From Aphodosoma sp045631465 (GTDB lineage Bacteria > Bacteroidota > Bacteroidia > Bacteroidales > Paludibacteraceae), in contig JAZQUV010000022.1 of NCBI GenBank assembly GCA_045631465.1, forward strand, positions 62,001 to 126,000: a DNA stretch of 64,000 nucleotides. The letters are read 5' to 3'. Positions 49,971-58,294 of the stretch are shown piece after piece. A program made the position numbers and the translations under genes. Below the pieces are notes generated by a model. That model saw only the letters and a list, made by a program, of their open reading frames with translations, made no database searches and was not told the DNA's origin. Each line of letters starts with the position of its first letter. The first letter of the stretch is position 1.

Positions 49971-50948
49971 TCATTTCTTTTCCACTTTAGCCTGCGGCTT
50001 AGCAATCGCATCTCGCATTTGAGTATCTGCCTCCATATTTTTCATACGATAATAATCCATAATACCAAGATTACCATTACGGAATGCTTCTGCCATTGCA
50101 CGCGGCACCTCTGCTTCTGCCTCTATTACCAAGGCCTTAGCCTCTTGTGCCTTTGCTTTCATCTCTTGCTCTAGAGCAATAGCCATTGCTCTACGCTCTT
50201 CTGCTCGCGCCTGAGCAATATTCTTATCTGCCTCAGCCTGATCAATTTGCAATGCTGCACCAATATTTTTACCAACATCAACATCGGCTATATCAATAGA
50301 CAAAATTTCAAACGCTGTACCAGCATCAAGACCTTTACTCAACACCAATTTAGAAATAGAATCTGGATTTTCTAACACTTGCTTATGGGTTTCACAACTA
50401 CCAATCGACGATACAATACCCTCACCTACACGAGCAAGAATTGTATCTTCTCCAGCTCCACCTACCAACTGACGAATATTTGCTCGCACAGTTACACGCG
50501 CTTTTGCCAAAAGTTGAATACCATCTTTTGCCACCGACGACACCACTGGCGAATCAATAACTTTTGGGTTAACCGACATCTGCACCGCTTCAAATACATC
50601 GCGACCAGCCAAATCAATTGCCGTTGCTGTCTTAAACGAAAGTTCAATATTCGCCTTTGCTGCCGAAACCAATGCATGCACTACACGCACCACATGACCT
50701 CCTGCCAAATAATGAGCCTCAAGATCATCTCTAGTAATATCCACCAAACCCGCCTTATGGGCCTCAATCATTGCATTTACAATAATCGATGGTGTCACCT
50801 TACGAAGACGCATCATAAATAACTGTATGAGCGAAATCTTTACGCCCGATACTCTAGCTGTAAGCCACAAACCAAAAGGCACGTAAAAAAAGAAGATACT
50901 AAGCAGTATCACAACCAATACGATGCCCGCAATTGTCAAAATAGTCAT
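49971..50948 (-). CDS. floA: Flotillin-like membrane protein FloA
   Basis: 325 residues. A short N-terminal hydrophobic hairpin (about 4-30, ILTIAGIVLVVILLSIFFFY) attaches it to the membrane. The body has the SPFH-type domain (VSGVKISLIQLFMMRLRKV, AHKAGLVDITRDDLEAHYLAG) and a C-terminal Ala/Glu-rich coiled coil (QARAEERRAMAIALEQEMKA). FloA scaffolds membrane microdomains (family knowledge). The nfeD-like gene lies 30 bases upstream in the same operon; the NfeD/flotillin pairing is widespread. Confidence 0.94.
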   Translation of the reverse strand: MTILTIAGIVLVVILLSIFFFYVPFGLWLTARVSGVKISLIQLFMMRLRKVTPSIIVNAMIEAHKAGLVDITRDDLEAHYLAGGHVVRVVHALVSAAKANIELSFKTATAIDLAGRDVFEAVQMSVNPKVIDSPVVSSVAKDGIQLLAKARVTVRANIRQLVGGAGEDTILARVGEGIVSSIGSCETHKQVLENPDSISKLVLSKGLDAGTAFEILSIDIADVDVGKNIGAALQIDQAEADKNIAQARAEERRAMAIALEQEMKAKAQEAKALVIEAEAEVPRAMAEAFRNGNLGIMDYYRMKNMEADTQMRDAIAKPQAKVEKK

Positions 50949-50978
50949 AATTAAAAAAATTTAGTTATTCAATAGTAT

Positions 50979-51440
50979 TTATTTAGGTTCTACAACAAGC
51001 ACATTGCCTTCTACAGCTACTACCTCAACTGCTACTCCTCCATCCACAAATCCATTACGCACCTTTGCCTCATAATCTTCACCATTCACCATCACCTTAC
51101 CCATAGGTGCCAAGCGCGACAACGTGCGCCCTTCATCTCCTACTGCCACATTCGACATATTATAGAGATTATCCGACTCCAACTCTTTATTCAATGCCAT
51201 CTTATCCAATGGTTTACCTTTTAAAAAATACACCACTGCGGCCAACAACACCACTGCCGACACAACCACTACAATCCAACCCGCCGCCTCACCTATCTTC
51301 GCAAAAGCATACCATATAGCCGCGCCAGTAAACAATGTACCTACCACACCTCCTATCGAAACGCCTGGCAAAAAGAATATTTCAAGAATAAAAAAAGCTA
51401 TTCCTAAAACAACAAACGTAACAACTAAAATTATATCCAT
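50979..51440 (-). CDS. Short NfeD-like membrane protein
   Basis: 153 residues. Membrane helices at about 2-25, 28-48 and 53-75 are followed by a C-terminal OB-fold domain (about 95-153: GDEGRTLSRLAPMGKVMVNG, YEAKVRNGFVDGGVAVEVV), the NfeD C-terminal domain. There is no serine protease (ClpP-like) domain, so this is the short NfeD1b type that pairs with flotillin. Located between the TPR/PD40 gene (13 bases) and floA (30 bases). Confidence 0.92.
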   Translation of the reverse strand: MDIILVVTFVVLGIAFFILEIFFLPGVSIGGVVGTLFTGAAIWYAFAKIGEAAGWIVVVVSAVVLLAAVVYFLKGKPLDKMALNKELESDNLYNMSNVAVGDEGRTLSRLAPMGKVMVNGEDYEAKVRNGFVDGGVAVEVVAVEGNVLVVEPK

Positions 51441-51453
51441 AATATATCAAAAA

Positions 51454-52866
51454 TTATAATTCCAACACTCTCAACTCTTCTCTACGTGTCTGCAATATAT
51501 ATTCATCAAACAACTCTTTATTTCTACGCACCTTCCTCTCCAATTCTAATATCTCCTCACGCAACGCACTCTGATCTTCTTCGCCCTCAGCAAAGAAAAA
51601 CTCACGACGCTTACCCTCCAACTGTTTTTTCAACAACAACAATTCCTTATCTACTTCTTGAGCCTTCACATACAATAACTTAGCTTCTTCACTCTCAAAC
51701 TGCGTCATTCGAGTATAAACTATTCCATCATTTACAAAAAATTCTATCTCTGCCGTAGTTTCTTCTTTCGCATCAACATCTTCCGAATCAGGCTCCACCT
51801 TCAAACTCGCTTTGCGATAAACCCTCAATTGTGCCGCCCTACGCTTATACTCATCATCTTCCGCCTTTATCAACATCTTTTCTCTATTTGGCACAAATTC
51901 ATAAACCACTACCGTATCCTCATGCTGAAATCTATCTGTTGCAAACCATCCTATATGTGTCATCTCATCAAACACATAAAAATAATCATTCGCCGGAGAA
52001 TTAAACGGCATACCAATATTCACCGGAGTAGAATAATCCTCAATTGTACTATTATATCGAGTTAAAAATATATCATAACCACCCAACGAATTATGTCCTT
52101 TCGATGCAAAATACAACGTAACTCCATCTGGCAATTCAAATGGATAATTCTCATCTTCCGACGTATTCAACACCTTCGACAAATCCAACGACTCACTCCA
52201 CCCTTCTACCAAACGATATGACACATTCAAATCCAACTGAACGCTATCTCTCTTATCCGCAAATAACATCTTATCCCCTCGCCCTGTATAATAAGCCAAC
52301 CTACCACTCTCTCTATCTTCATCCTTGTTATACCAATCCAACTTTCCTAACTCACGAGGCAACCTATATGCCGACAACAATTGCGACTTATGCACCTTAA
52401 CACTATCTACCACAGCAACATCCTCCACTCGTTCCAACATACTCACACCGAGATTCATCACCGAAAGTCTGTCACTATAAACCTTCAACAAACTATCTTG
52501 TCCTTCTCCCAATGTCTCTATATAAGCCGCAAGCGCAGCTGATGCTTCATCAAATCTATACTCCTCAAAGTATATCTCTGCCAAAAATATATTAGCCTTA
52601 TCAACCCCTTTTTCTAGAGCTTTCTTAAACAATTTTTGTGCTTCATCTATTCGCCCCAATTCATACAAACAACGCGCTGCTTGGTATCTCAACACATAAT
52701 CTCTTGTATGACTACTCATCAATCTCGAATACACCTCATACGCCTCTTCATAACGCTTCTCATTGAACAACTTCTCACCCTCACTTCGCGTCTGTGCTCC
52801 CACTTCCACACTCATCACACAACACACCATACTCAATAAAATCAAATATATTCTTTTCATTTTCAA
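51454..52866 (-). CDS. Periplasmic TPR and PD40-repeat protein
   Basis: 470 residues with a signal peptide (ends EVGAQ). TPR-like helices occupy about 27-140 (SEGEKLFNEKRYEEAYEVYS, CLYELGRIDEAQKLFKKALE, IYFEEYRFDEASAALAAY). A WD40-like/PD40 propeller region follows (about 185-330: LPDGVTLYFASKGHNSLGGYD, TPVNIGMPFNSPANDYFYVF). The C-terminus is an acidic coiled coil (about 395-470). The TPR-PD40 order recalls T9SS protein PorE, but there is no OmpA-like peptidoglycan domain, so I do not call it PorE. It is translated between rnz (12 bases) and the nfeD-like gene. Confidence 0.75.
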   Translation of the reverse strand: MKMKRIYLILLSMVCCVMSVEVGAQTRSEGEKLFNEKRYEEAYEVYSRLMSSHTRDYVLRYQAARCLYELGRIDEAQKLFKKALEKGVDKANIFLAEIYFEEYRFDEASAALAAYIETLGEGQDSLLKVYSDRLSVMNLGVSMLERVEDVAVVDSVKVHKSQLLSAYRLPRELGKLDWYNKDEDRESGRLAYYTGRGDKMLFADKRDSVQLDLNVSYRLVEGWSESLDLSKVLNTSEDENYPFELPDGVTLYFASKGHNSLGGYDIFLTRYNSTIEDYSTPVNIGMPFNSPANDYFYVFDEMTHIGWFATDRFQHEDTVVVYEFVPNREKMLIKAEDDEYKRRAAQLRVYRKASLKVEPDSEDVDAKEETTAEIEFFVNDGIVYTRMTQFESEEAKLLYVKAQEVDKELLLLKKQLEGKRREFFFAEGEEDQSALREEILELERKVRRNKELFDEYILQTRREELRVLEL

Positions 52867-52878
52867 TTTCTATTTTCT

Positions 52879-53793
52879 CTAAAACAAATAAGTTGCACCA
52901 TCTCTCGCCGCAAATGTATTCTCAAACACAGCACGCGCCTCATCCAAAAACACTTTACTATCTGTATAACGAGCCGAATAATGTCCTATTATCAATTGTT
53001 TAACTTCTGCCTTCTTTGCCAACATAGCCGCTTGCTCTGCACTACTATGCAACGTAGCCTTTATTCGTACAATATCTTCTTTCAAAAATGTCGACTCATG
53101 ATACAAACAATCCACACCATGTATCAAATCCAAATGTTTCTCTGTATAGGCCGTATCCGACATATAAGCAAATTTCTTTGGCGGAGTCGGTTCGGTTGTC
53201 AATCTACTATTGGGCACCACTTCACCTTCTGGAGTCACATAGTCTGCTCCCGCCTTTATAGCTCTATACTGCACCATTGGCACCTCATACGCATCCAACA
53301 TCTTCTTCACCAAATGCCTCTCCGTAGGCTTTTCTTCAAACAAAAATCCACTCGACGGCACTCTGTGCTTCAACGGCAATGTCGTAATTTTCACACTCCT
53401 ATCATCATATATCACCTCACTCTTGTATGGCGAAAATGGTTCAAACTTAACTTCAAACGGAAATTCTGAACAAAAATATTTAACTTGTGGGGCCAACAAT
53501 CCCTCCAAATCCGGATGCGAATGTATTGTTATATCTGCCGTTCTGCCCAACATCCCAAGTGTCGAAATCAACCCTATCAATCCAAAGCAATGGTCTCCAT
53601 GAAGATGACTAATAAAAATATGATTCAATCGAGCTGTATGCACACAATTTTGTCGCATCCTAATCTGCGCTCCCTCGCCACAATCTATCATAAATTGCTT
53701 ATTCCGCATCTCCAACACCTGCGACGTATGAAAGGCATCGCCCCTTGGCAACGCCGATCCCGACCCCAATATCGTCAATTTCAATTCACTCAT
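52879..53793 (-). CDS. rnz: Ribonuclease Z
   Basis: 304 residues. A metallo-beta-lactamase-fold nuclease that trims tRNA 3' trailers, needed here because the four visible tRNAs lack an encoded CCA. The N-terminal LTILGSGSALPRGDAFHTSQ, the zinc motif ISHLHGDHCFG, the FLFEE/AYMSDTAYTEKH segment and the late histidines (LYHESTF, LIIGHYSARY) are in place. First gene of the operon rnz, TPR/PD40, nfeD-like, floA. Confidence 0.96.
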   Translation of the reverse strand: MSELKLTILGSGSALPRGDAFHTSQVLEMRNKQFMIDCGEGAQIRMRQNCVHTARLNHIFISHLHGDHCFGLIGLISTLGMLGRTADITIHSHPDLEGLLAPQVKYFCSEFPFEVKFEPFSPYKSEVIYDDRSVKITTLPLKHRVPSSGFLFEEKPTERHLVKKMLDAYEVPMVQYRAIKAGADYVTPEGEVVPNSRLTTEPTPPKKFAYMSDTAYTEKHLDLIHGVDCLYHESTFLKEDIVRIKATLHSSAEQAAMLAKKAEVKQLIIGHYSARYTDSKVFLDEARAVFENTFAARDGATYLF

Positions 53794-53839
53794 TTTTTTA
53801 GATATATAGTAACGAATAGCTCAACTTATTCCCTATTCC

Positions 53840-54406
53840 TTATTCCCTAATCAAAACCCACGCATCCGGAAATTTATCTTTAATTTCAGCAATCTTCACT
53901 TTTGCCTCTTTATAGGTATCGTATGTCATCAACAACACACGATACATTCCTTTATCATTTTGCACAAGTATCGGCTCATAACCCAGACGCATCTCTGCTT
54001 GCAATCGCAAAGCATTATCTTTATTTCCAAACGAACCTATCACTACATGATATTTCTTCAACACTACATTTGTCTGACCTTCCACCACTTCAAATTTTTC
54101 CGCACGTGTCACCTCTTTTTCTACTTCCACCTCTAGTGTCGGTACTACTACCACTGGAGCTGGCACAAATGTTGGTTCCTCAACAACTTCTTGTTGTTTC
54201 TCCTCTTGCACCACCTCTGTCTGACGCCCTACTGGAGCAGGCGTTGGTGCCACTTCCGGTTTATTTTCATTTTGCTTCTGCAATTCTTCTACCGTAACTC
54301 GCCCTTTTGCACTTTGATAGGCACCCGGCGCATTTTGTATTTTACAACTCGTAACAATCAGTGCTACAACTACTACTATTACACAAATTATTCCTTTTCT
54401 TTCCAT
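53840..54406 (-). CDS. SPOR-domain lipoprotein
   Basis: 188 residues with a lipobox (LIVTSC, Cys21). A Pro/Glu/Val-rich linker (about 35-105, PEVAPTPAPVGR, EVVEEPTFVPAPVVVV) leads to a C-terminal SPOR domain (about 112-185: KKYHVVIGSFGNKDNALRLQ, YEPILVQNDKGMYRVLLMTY). SPOR domains bind denuded peptidoglycan at the division site. ATG 54406 is chosen because a promoter predicts a transcript start near 54427; the in-frame ATG at 54424 would leave no leader. It is divergent from the MFS gene. Confidence 0.9.
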   Translation of the reverse strand: MERKGIICVIVVVVALIVTSCKIQNAPGAYQSAKGRVTVEELQKQNENKPEVAPTPAPVGRQTEVVQEEKQQEVVEEPTFVPAPVVVVPTLEVEVEKEVTRAEKFEVVEGQTNVVLKKYHVVIGSFGNKDNALRLQAEMRLGYEPILVQNDKGMYRVLLMTYDTYKEAKVKIAEIKDKFPDAWVLIRE

Positions 54407-54432
54407 ATCTTTCATACTTTTCATATATTGTG

Positions 54433-54462
54433 CAAATATACTGATTTTTATTGAACTGACAA
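54433..54462 (-). promoter_or_regulatory. Promoter of the SPOR lipoprotein gene
   Basis: TTG (54460-54462), 19-base spacer, TATATTTG (54433-54440) on the minus strand. Confidence 0.75.
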
Positions 54463-54530
54463 AAATATTTTGACACTTTTTCAACACTATTTTTTTTGCG
54501 TAACAACTATCTATTTTCAACTTTAATTCG

Positions 54531-54538
54531 TAACTTTG
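54531..54538 (+). promoter_or_regulatory. -7 element of the MFS gene promoter
   Basis: TAACTTTG followed by GCAC, 31 bases before the ATG. A TTG at the usual distance is not evident. Confidence 0.55.
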
Positions 54539-54568
54539 CACTTCAATTCTAACTAACAAACGCAATAG

Positions 54569-55762
54569 ATGAAACCTCAACTTTTCACTCGCAGTTATTG
54601 GGCTATATTAGGCGCAAATTTTATGCTCTTTTTCGCCTTCTACCTCATCATGCCAATCCTCCCTTTCTATCTTAAAGAAATTTTCAACACTCCAAACTCT
54701 CTCATTGGCATAATCCTGGCTTGCTACACCATAGCTGCTCTCACCATCCGCCCTTTTGCTGGATATCTCCTCGATGCCATGGCGCGCAAACCTCTATATG
54801 TTGCCACATATTTCTTCTTTGTCTTATTTTTCGGCGGATATATTGTAGCAACATCCATATTTATCGTAATCATCGTACGAGCACTACAAGGTCTAATGTT
54901 CGGCATCGTCACCGTTGGTGGCAACACTGTCGTCATCGACATTATGCCTTCCGAACGCCGTGGCGAAGGCCTTGGCTATTACGGACTTGCCAACAACATT
55001 GCTATGGCTTTCGGACCTATGGTCGGACTCTTCCTCCACGACTATTTCTCTTTCAACACTATCTTCGCCATCGCTATTCTCACTGGTACTATAGGTCTCA
55101 TTCTTGCCTCTTGTGTTCGTACCAAACAAAAACCACCAGTCAAACGACCTCCTATCTCGCTCGACCGCTTCCTCCTCATCAAAGGCCTTCCTGCCGGATT
55201 AGCTCTACTCATGCTCTCTGTCCCTTATGGCATCACATCTACCTATATTGCCGTCTATGCTCAAGAACTAAATCTCTCTATCTCAAGCGGACTATTCTTC
55301 ACTTTCATGGCTGCAGGCATGATGACATCTCGCATATTTTCTGGCAAACTAGTCGACCGAGGCTACGTCTCGCAAGTCATATCCACAGGCATAATCCTTG
55401 TCATTATCTCATATTTTGGCCTCGCTGCATGCCTACCCATCAGCCAACACTACCCCGCATTATTGTCTGCCATATTCATCATCATAGCCCTACTCGTCGG
55501 CACTGGATTTGGCATAATCTTCCCTGCCTACAACACTCTATTTGTCAACCTTGCCGAACACAATCAACGTGGCACTGCCAATTCTACCTATCTCACATCG
55601 TGGGATATCGGCATTGGCTTTGGACTCGTCATCGGTGGCATCGTCTCTCAACACACCTCTTTCGCCTATGCCTACCTCATCGGTGGCACCCTCTGCCTCA
55701 TATCTGCCATCTATTTCACCCTCTACGTAGGCCCACACTTCAACCGCCACAAACTCAGATAG
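54569..55762 (+). CDS. Major facilitator superfamily transporter
   Basis: 397 residues with 12 predicted membrane helices. The MFS loop 2-3 motif appears as RPFAGYLLDAMARKPLY, and the second half repeats it as SGKLVDRGYVSQVI. The general layout fits the DHA1 drug/sugar efflux group (ARALQGLMFG-like motif in VRALQGLMFGIVTVGGN; RGEGLGYYGLANNIAMAFGP). The substrate is unknown. It is a single gene divergent from the SPOR lipoprotein. The gap after it (55763-56072) holds structured sequence but no gene. Confidence 0.9.
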   Translation: MKPQLFTRSYWAILGANFMLFFAFYLIMPILPFYLKEIFNTPNSLIGIILACYTIAALTIRPFAGYLLDAMARKPLYVATYFFFVLFFGGYIVATSIFIVIIVRALQGLMFGIVTVGGNTVVIDIMPSERRGEGLGYYGLANNIAMAFGPMVGLFLHDYFSFNTIFAIAILTGTIGLILASCVRTKQKPPVKRPPISLDRFLLIKGLPAGLALLMLSVPYGITSTYIAVYAQELNLSISSGLFFTFMAAGMMTSRIFSGKLVDRGYVSQVISTGIILVIISYFGLAACLPISQHYPALLSAIFIIIALLVGTGFGIIFPAYNTLFVNLAEHNQRGTANSTYLTSWDIGIGFGLVIGGIVSQHTSFAYAYLIGGTLCLISAIYFTLYVGPHFNRHKLR

Positions 55763-55926
55763 ATAACAGATAATAAAATTAAAATTCACTCTAACCTATA
55801 AAGTAAGCATAAACGCCGGATGGCAAATGAACATTGCGTAAAAAGCGTAAAAAAAAATTGATATAAATTCGTAAAACGACGATTTCTGGCGAGGTTACTT
55901 AAGACTAAATCGAAGTTCGAAATCTA

Positions 55927-55966
55927 CGGGCAAAAACTATATTGTGTGGAGCAGTTCGTTTGCCCG
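55927..55966. other. Inverted repeat in the MFS-BASS gap
   Basis: CGGGCAAA (55927-55934) and TTTGCCCG (55959-55966), 24-base loop. The whole gap 55763-56072 contains no gene, promoter consensus or known RNA that I recognise; it is less AT-rich than usual. Confidence 0.5.
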
Positions 55967-56031
55967 AGTTTCAATCGCTGTAGGATTTATTGCTATCCTT
56001 TAGCGTTTTTAAGCATAGCACAAGACTTTTG

Positions 56032-56055
56032 GTTACTTTTGGTCACAAAAGTAAC
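56032..56055 (+). promoter_or_regulatory. Perfect hairpin just before the BASS transporter gene
   Basis: GTTACTTTTG and CAAAAGTAAC form a 10-bp stem with a GTCA loop, 17 bases before the ATG at 56073. It lacks a T-tract, so it is not a terminator; it could be a leader hairpin or a dispersed repeat. Confidence 0.55.
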
Positions 56056-56072
56056 AAATAAAAATCTAAAAT

Positions 56073-56966
56073 ATGAACTTACTCAAAAACTGGACACTAC
56101 CAATAGCAATGCTCATTGGCTCTTTGGGCTATAAAGTGATGGACTATCTCTCTTTCATCACTCCCTATCTCATTTTCACAATGCTTTTGCTCACTTTCAG
56201 CAAAATCTCTCTCCGCGACCTTCGCCCTCGCCTATCTCACCTCTACCTACTCTGCATCGAAATCATCGGAGCCATAGCCATCTACTACCTATTAGCCCCA
56301 TTCGACCAAATCGTAGCTCAAGGAGTCATGATTTGCATCATATGCCCTACAGCAACTGCCGCCGCTGTCGTAACTGGCAAACTCGGTGGCAACGTAGCCA
56401 GCATCACCACCTACACCCTCCTCTGCAACATCGCCGTCGCATTCGTCATCCCTGCCCTATTCCCCCTCATCTCCAATGGCATAACCAACTTTCAACTCTC
56501 AACTTTCAACTCTCAACTCTTAACTATTCTACAACGCATCTTCCCCCTCCTCATCTGCCCATTCCTACTCGCACAACTCATTCGACTAATCGCACCTAAA
56601 ATCAATTCTAAACTCACCTCCATCAGTGGTCTAGCATTCTATATGTGGGCCATCGCCCTCACCATCGCTATGGGTATGACCGTCCGCTCTCTCATCGAAG
56701 AACCAACCGACATCACCACTCTCATCTATCTCTCGCTCGGCTCGCTAATCGCTTGCCTATTCCAATTCTTCACTGGCAAAGCCATCGGCAAATCCACCAA
56801 CGACACCATTGCTTGCGGACAATCGCTCGGACAAAAAAACACTATCCTCGCCATCTGGATCTGCTCTGCCTATCTCAACCCTGTCACTGCCCTCGCTCCT
56901 GGCCTCTACGTCATCTGGCAAAACATTTTCAACTCCACCCAACTCTATCTCGCTCGCAAAAAATAG
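56073..56966 (+). CDS. Bile acid:sodium symporter (BASS/SBF) family transporter
   Basis: 297 residues, about nine or ten membrane helices. The SBF-type segments MICIICPTATAAAVVTGKLGGN and the second half GQSLGQKNTILAIWICSAYLNP (a conserved crossover helix) are visible. Family members carry bile acids, sterols, pantoate or other organic anions with Na+; the substrate here is unknown. An internal loop (about 137-151, TNFQLSTFNSQLLTI) is encoded by six heptamer repeats (56485-56526), falling between membrane helices. The upstream hairpin at 56032-56055 may affect translation. Confidence 0.85.
   Translation: MNLLKNWTLPIAMLIGSLGYKVMDYLSFITPYLIFTMLLLTFSKISLRDLRPRLSHLYLLCIEIIGAIAIYYLLAPFDQIVAQGVMICIICPTATAAAVVTGKLGGNVASITTYTLLCNIAVAFVIPALFPLISNGITNFQLSTFNSQLLTILQRIFPLLICPFLLAQLIRLIAPKINSKLTSISGLAFYMWAIALTIAMGMTVRSLIEEPTDITTLIYLSLGSLIACLFQFFTGKAIGKSTNDTIACGQSLGQKNTILAIWICSAYLNPVTALAPGLYVIWQNIFNSTQLYLARKK
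56485..56526. repeat. Heptamer repeat inside the BASS transporter gene, 6 units
   Basis: CCAACTT, TCAACTC, TCAACTT, TCAACTC, TCAACTC, TTAACTA; encodes a loop between membrane helices. Confidence 0.88.
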
Positions 56967-56998
56967 TTATTGTAAATCGTACCATAACTACTATCAAT

Positions 56999-57094
56999 AA
57001 AATACAATAACCCCCTCCCTACCCTAAATATACTATACAGCAACCTGCAAGCAACCTTCACCCTACCTTCTCCACCCCCTCCAAAATACAATAA
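56999..57094 (-). repeat. Roughly 96-bp intergenic element with direct-repeat ends, copy D
   Basis: Core 57025-57070 is identical to 19126-19171. AAAATACAATAA stands at both ends (56999-57010 and 57083-57094) at the same distances as in copy C. The element lies between the convergent BASS and DsrE genes. Confidence 0.88.
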
Positions 57095-57112
57095 GTCCTC
57101 TCCAATACGCAC

Positions 57113-57175
57113 AAAAATTCCCATAAATTAGTCATAAATCCAAAACACAATTTACGCCTAATTTATGGGATTTTT
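57113..57175. terminator. Long inverted repeat, probable bidirectional terminator
   Basis: AAAAATTCCCATAAATTAG (57113-57131) and CTAATTTATGGGATTTTT (57158-57175) pair almost end to end across a 26-base loop. It separates two convergent genes. From 57176 to 57347 nothing else is recognisable. Confidence 0.65.
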
Positions 57176-57347
57176 ACGTTCAGAGATATTTATGTCCTTA
57201 TATCTTTCTATCAGAAAAACTAACGCATAAAAGTCTCTCTTTCTTCTGCCAAAATACGTCGCAGACGTAGCAAGACGTATGTAAAGAAAAAAATTATGTC
57301 CTTATGTTATTCTGTCTTTAAAAAATATCATTCTGTCTAAAAAATCA

Positions 57348-57701
57348 TCAAATCGTAATAACAGAATATCCCTCCATAATCAACCTACGCACACTCGGAT
57401 GTTTCTTATACTCCGAAATCAACGGAATTCCTGCCTCTTTCACATGCAATCCTTGCTTAAATCCCGCAGTACAATACTCACATGCTCCTGTAATATAAGG
57501 CTTCACCTCCATATAAATTTTATGTAGCGGATGCTCCTCTTTTTCCAATTCTGCAATCCATTTAGTACCTGCGCCCGAAAAGATAAATTTCAAATCATCA
57601 TCATTCTCCAACGCCTCTTTCGCCATCATAAAGGCATTCGACATTCTGCCCAAATTCTCAAGTCTGTCTGTGTCACACAACACAAATAATGCAATTTTCA
57701 T
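57348..57701 (-). CDS. DsrE-family protein
   Basis: 117 residues. The fold pattern IALFVLCDTD, AFMMAKEALENDDDLKFIFSGAG, CEYCTAGF and GIPLISEYKKHPSV is that of DsrE/DsrF-like proteins, which often relay sulfur or serve unknown sulfur-linked roles. Cysteines in ACEYCTAGF could be redox- or sulfur-active. No other sulfur-relay gene is nearby. It is monocistronic. Confidence 0.8.
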   Translation of the reverse strand: MKIALFVLCDTDRLENLGRMSNAFMMAKEALENDDDLKFIFSGAGTKWIAELEKEEHPLHKIYMEVKPYITGACEYCTAGFKQGLHVKEAGIPLISEYKKHPSVRRLIMEGYSVITI

Positions 57702-57843
57702 AACAATCCTATTTTTTTAAGGTTAATAAAAAAGTCTCACTATCTCTCCCTCAAAATCCATGCCAATTCTTCAATAAATAATCATAAACCCCTTATAAGC
57801 AACTTGGAGTAATAAAATTCTATTCAGTACATTTTCTATATTA

Positions 57844-58038
57844 TCATTTACTAATACCATTTTCTATTCTTTTAAACATATCTTCAACTAAACTATATCC
57901 ATTTGTCAAATACCAATCAACATCAATATGATAATTAGTATTTGTGGTTTCGTTTAGTTGTTTTTTCTTATTTTCAAAATCTTTAAATTCTATAGCGATT
58001 GTATCGCCAACTTCATTTATTAGATGTAATTTATTCAT
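57844..58038 (-). CDS. Small hypothetical protein
   Basis: 64 residues, soluble and acidic/charged (MNKLHLINEVGDTIAIEFKD, YHIDVDWYLTNGYSLVEDMF). Not recognised. An in-frame TTG two codons upstream is possible, but ATG 58038 is simpler. It has a reasonable hydrophobic pattern and no relation to repeats, so it is likely real. No partner gene is beside it. Confidence 0.5.
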   Translation of the reverse strand: MNKLHLINEVGDTIAIEFKDFENKKKQLNETTNTNYHIDVDWYLTNGYSLVEDMFKRIENGISK

Positions 58039-58120
58039 ATACAAATTTGTTTAAATATAAATATCTTATTTTTTGTAAATATACAATTATTTCTCAAAAA
58101 AACAACTTTCACACTATTAA

Positions 58121-58216
58121 TCAAGCAACCATCAAACCAACCTTAATATCATCCCATGTCTTAATTACTCCAATTGACATGGCAAACATATGAGCAAATC
58201 TCTCTGATGCACTCAT
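58121..58216 (-). CDS. Possible very small protein or gene remnant
   Basis: 31 codons: MSASERFAHMFAMSIGVIKT, then WDDIKVGLMVA and a stop. The same frame is open a little upstream (VFRWNTRR), so this may be the end of a decayed larger gene rather than an intact small one. No promoter consensus was found. The remaining gap up to 58294 shows nothing else. Confidence 0.25.
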   Translation of the reverse strand: MSASERFAHMFAMSIGVIKTWDDIKVGLMVA

Positions 58217-58294
58217 TCTTCTTGTATTCCAACGGAATACTGCCAAAAATTATGAACCGAAGGTCTTTGAACCGTTAGGTGAAAAAATTATGAA

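Noticed and set aside
51454..52866. Calling the TPR/PD40 protein PorE of the T9SS
   Set aside because: It lacks the OmpA-like peptidoglycan-binding domain and the lipobox expected of PorE.
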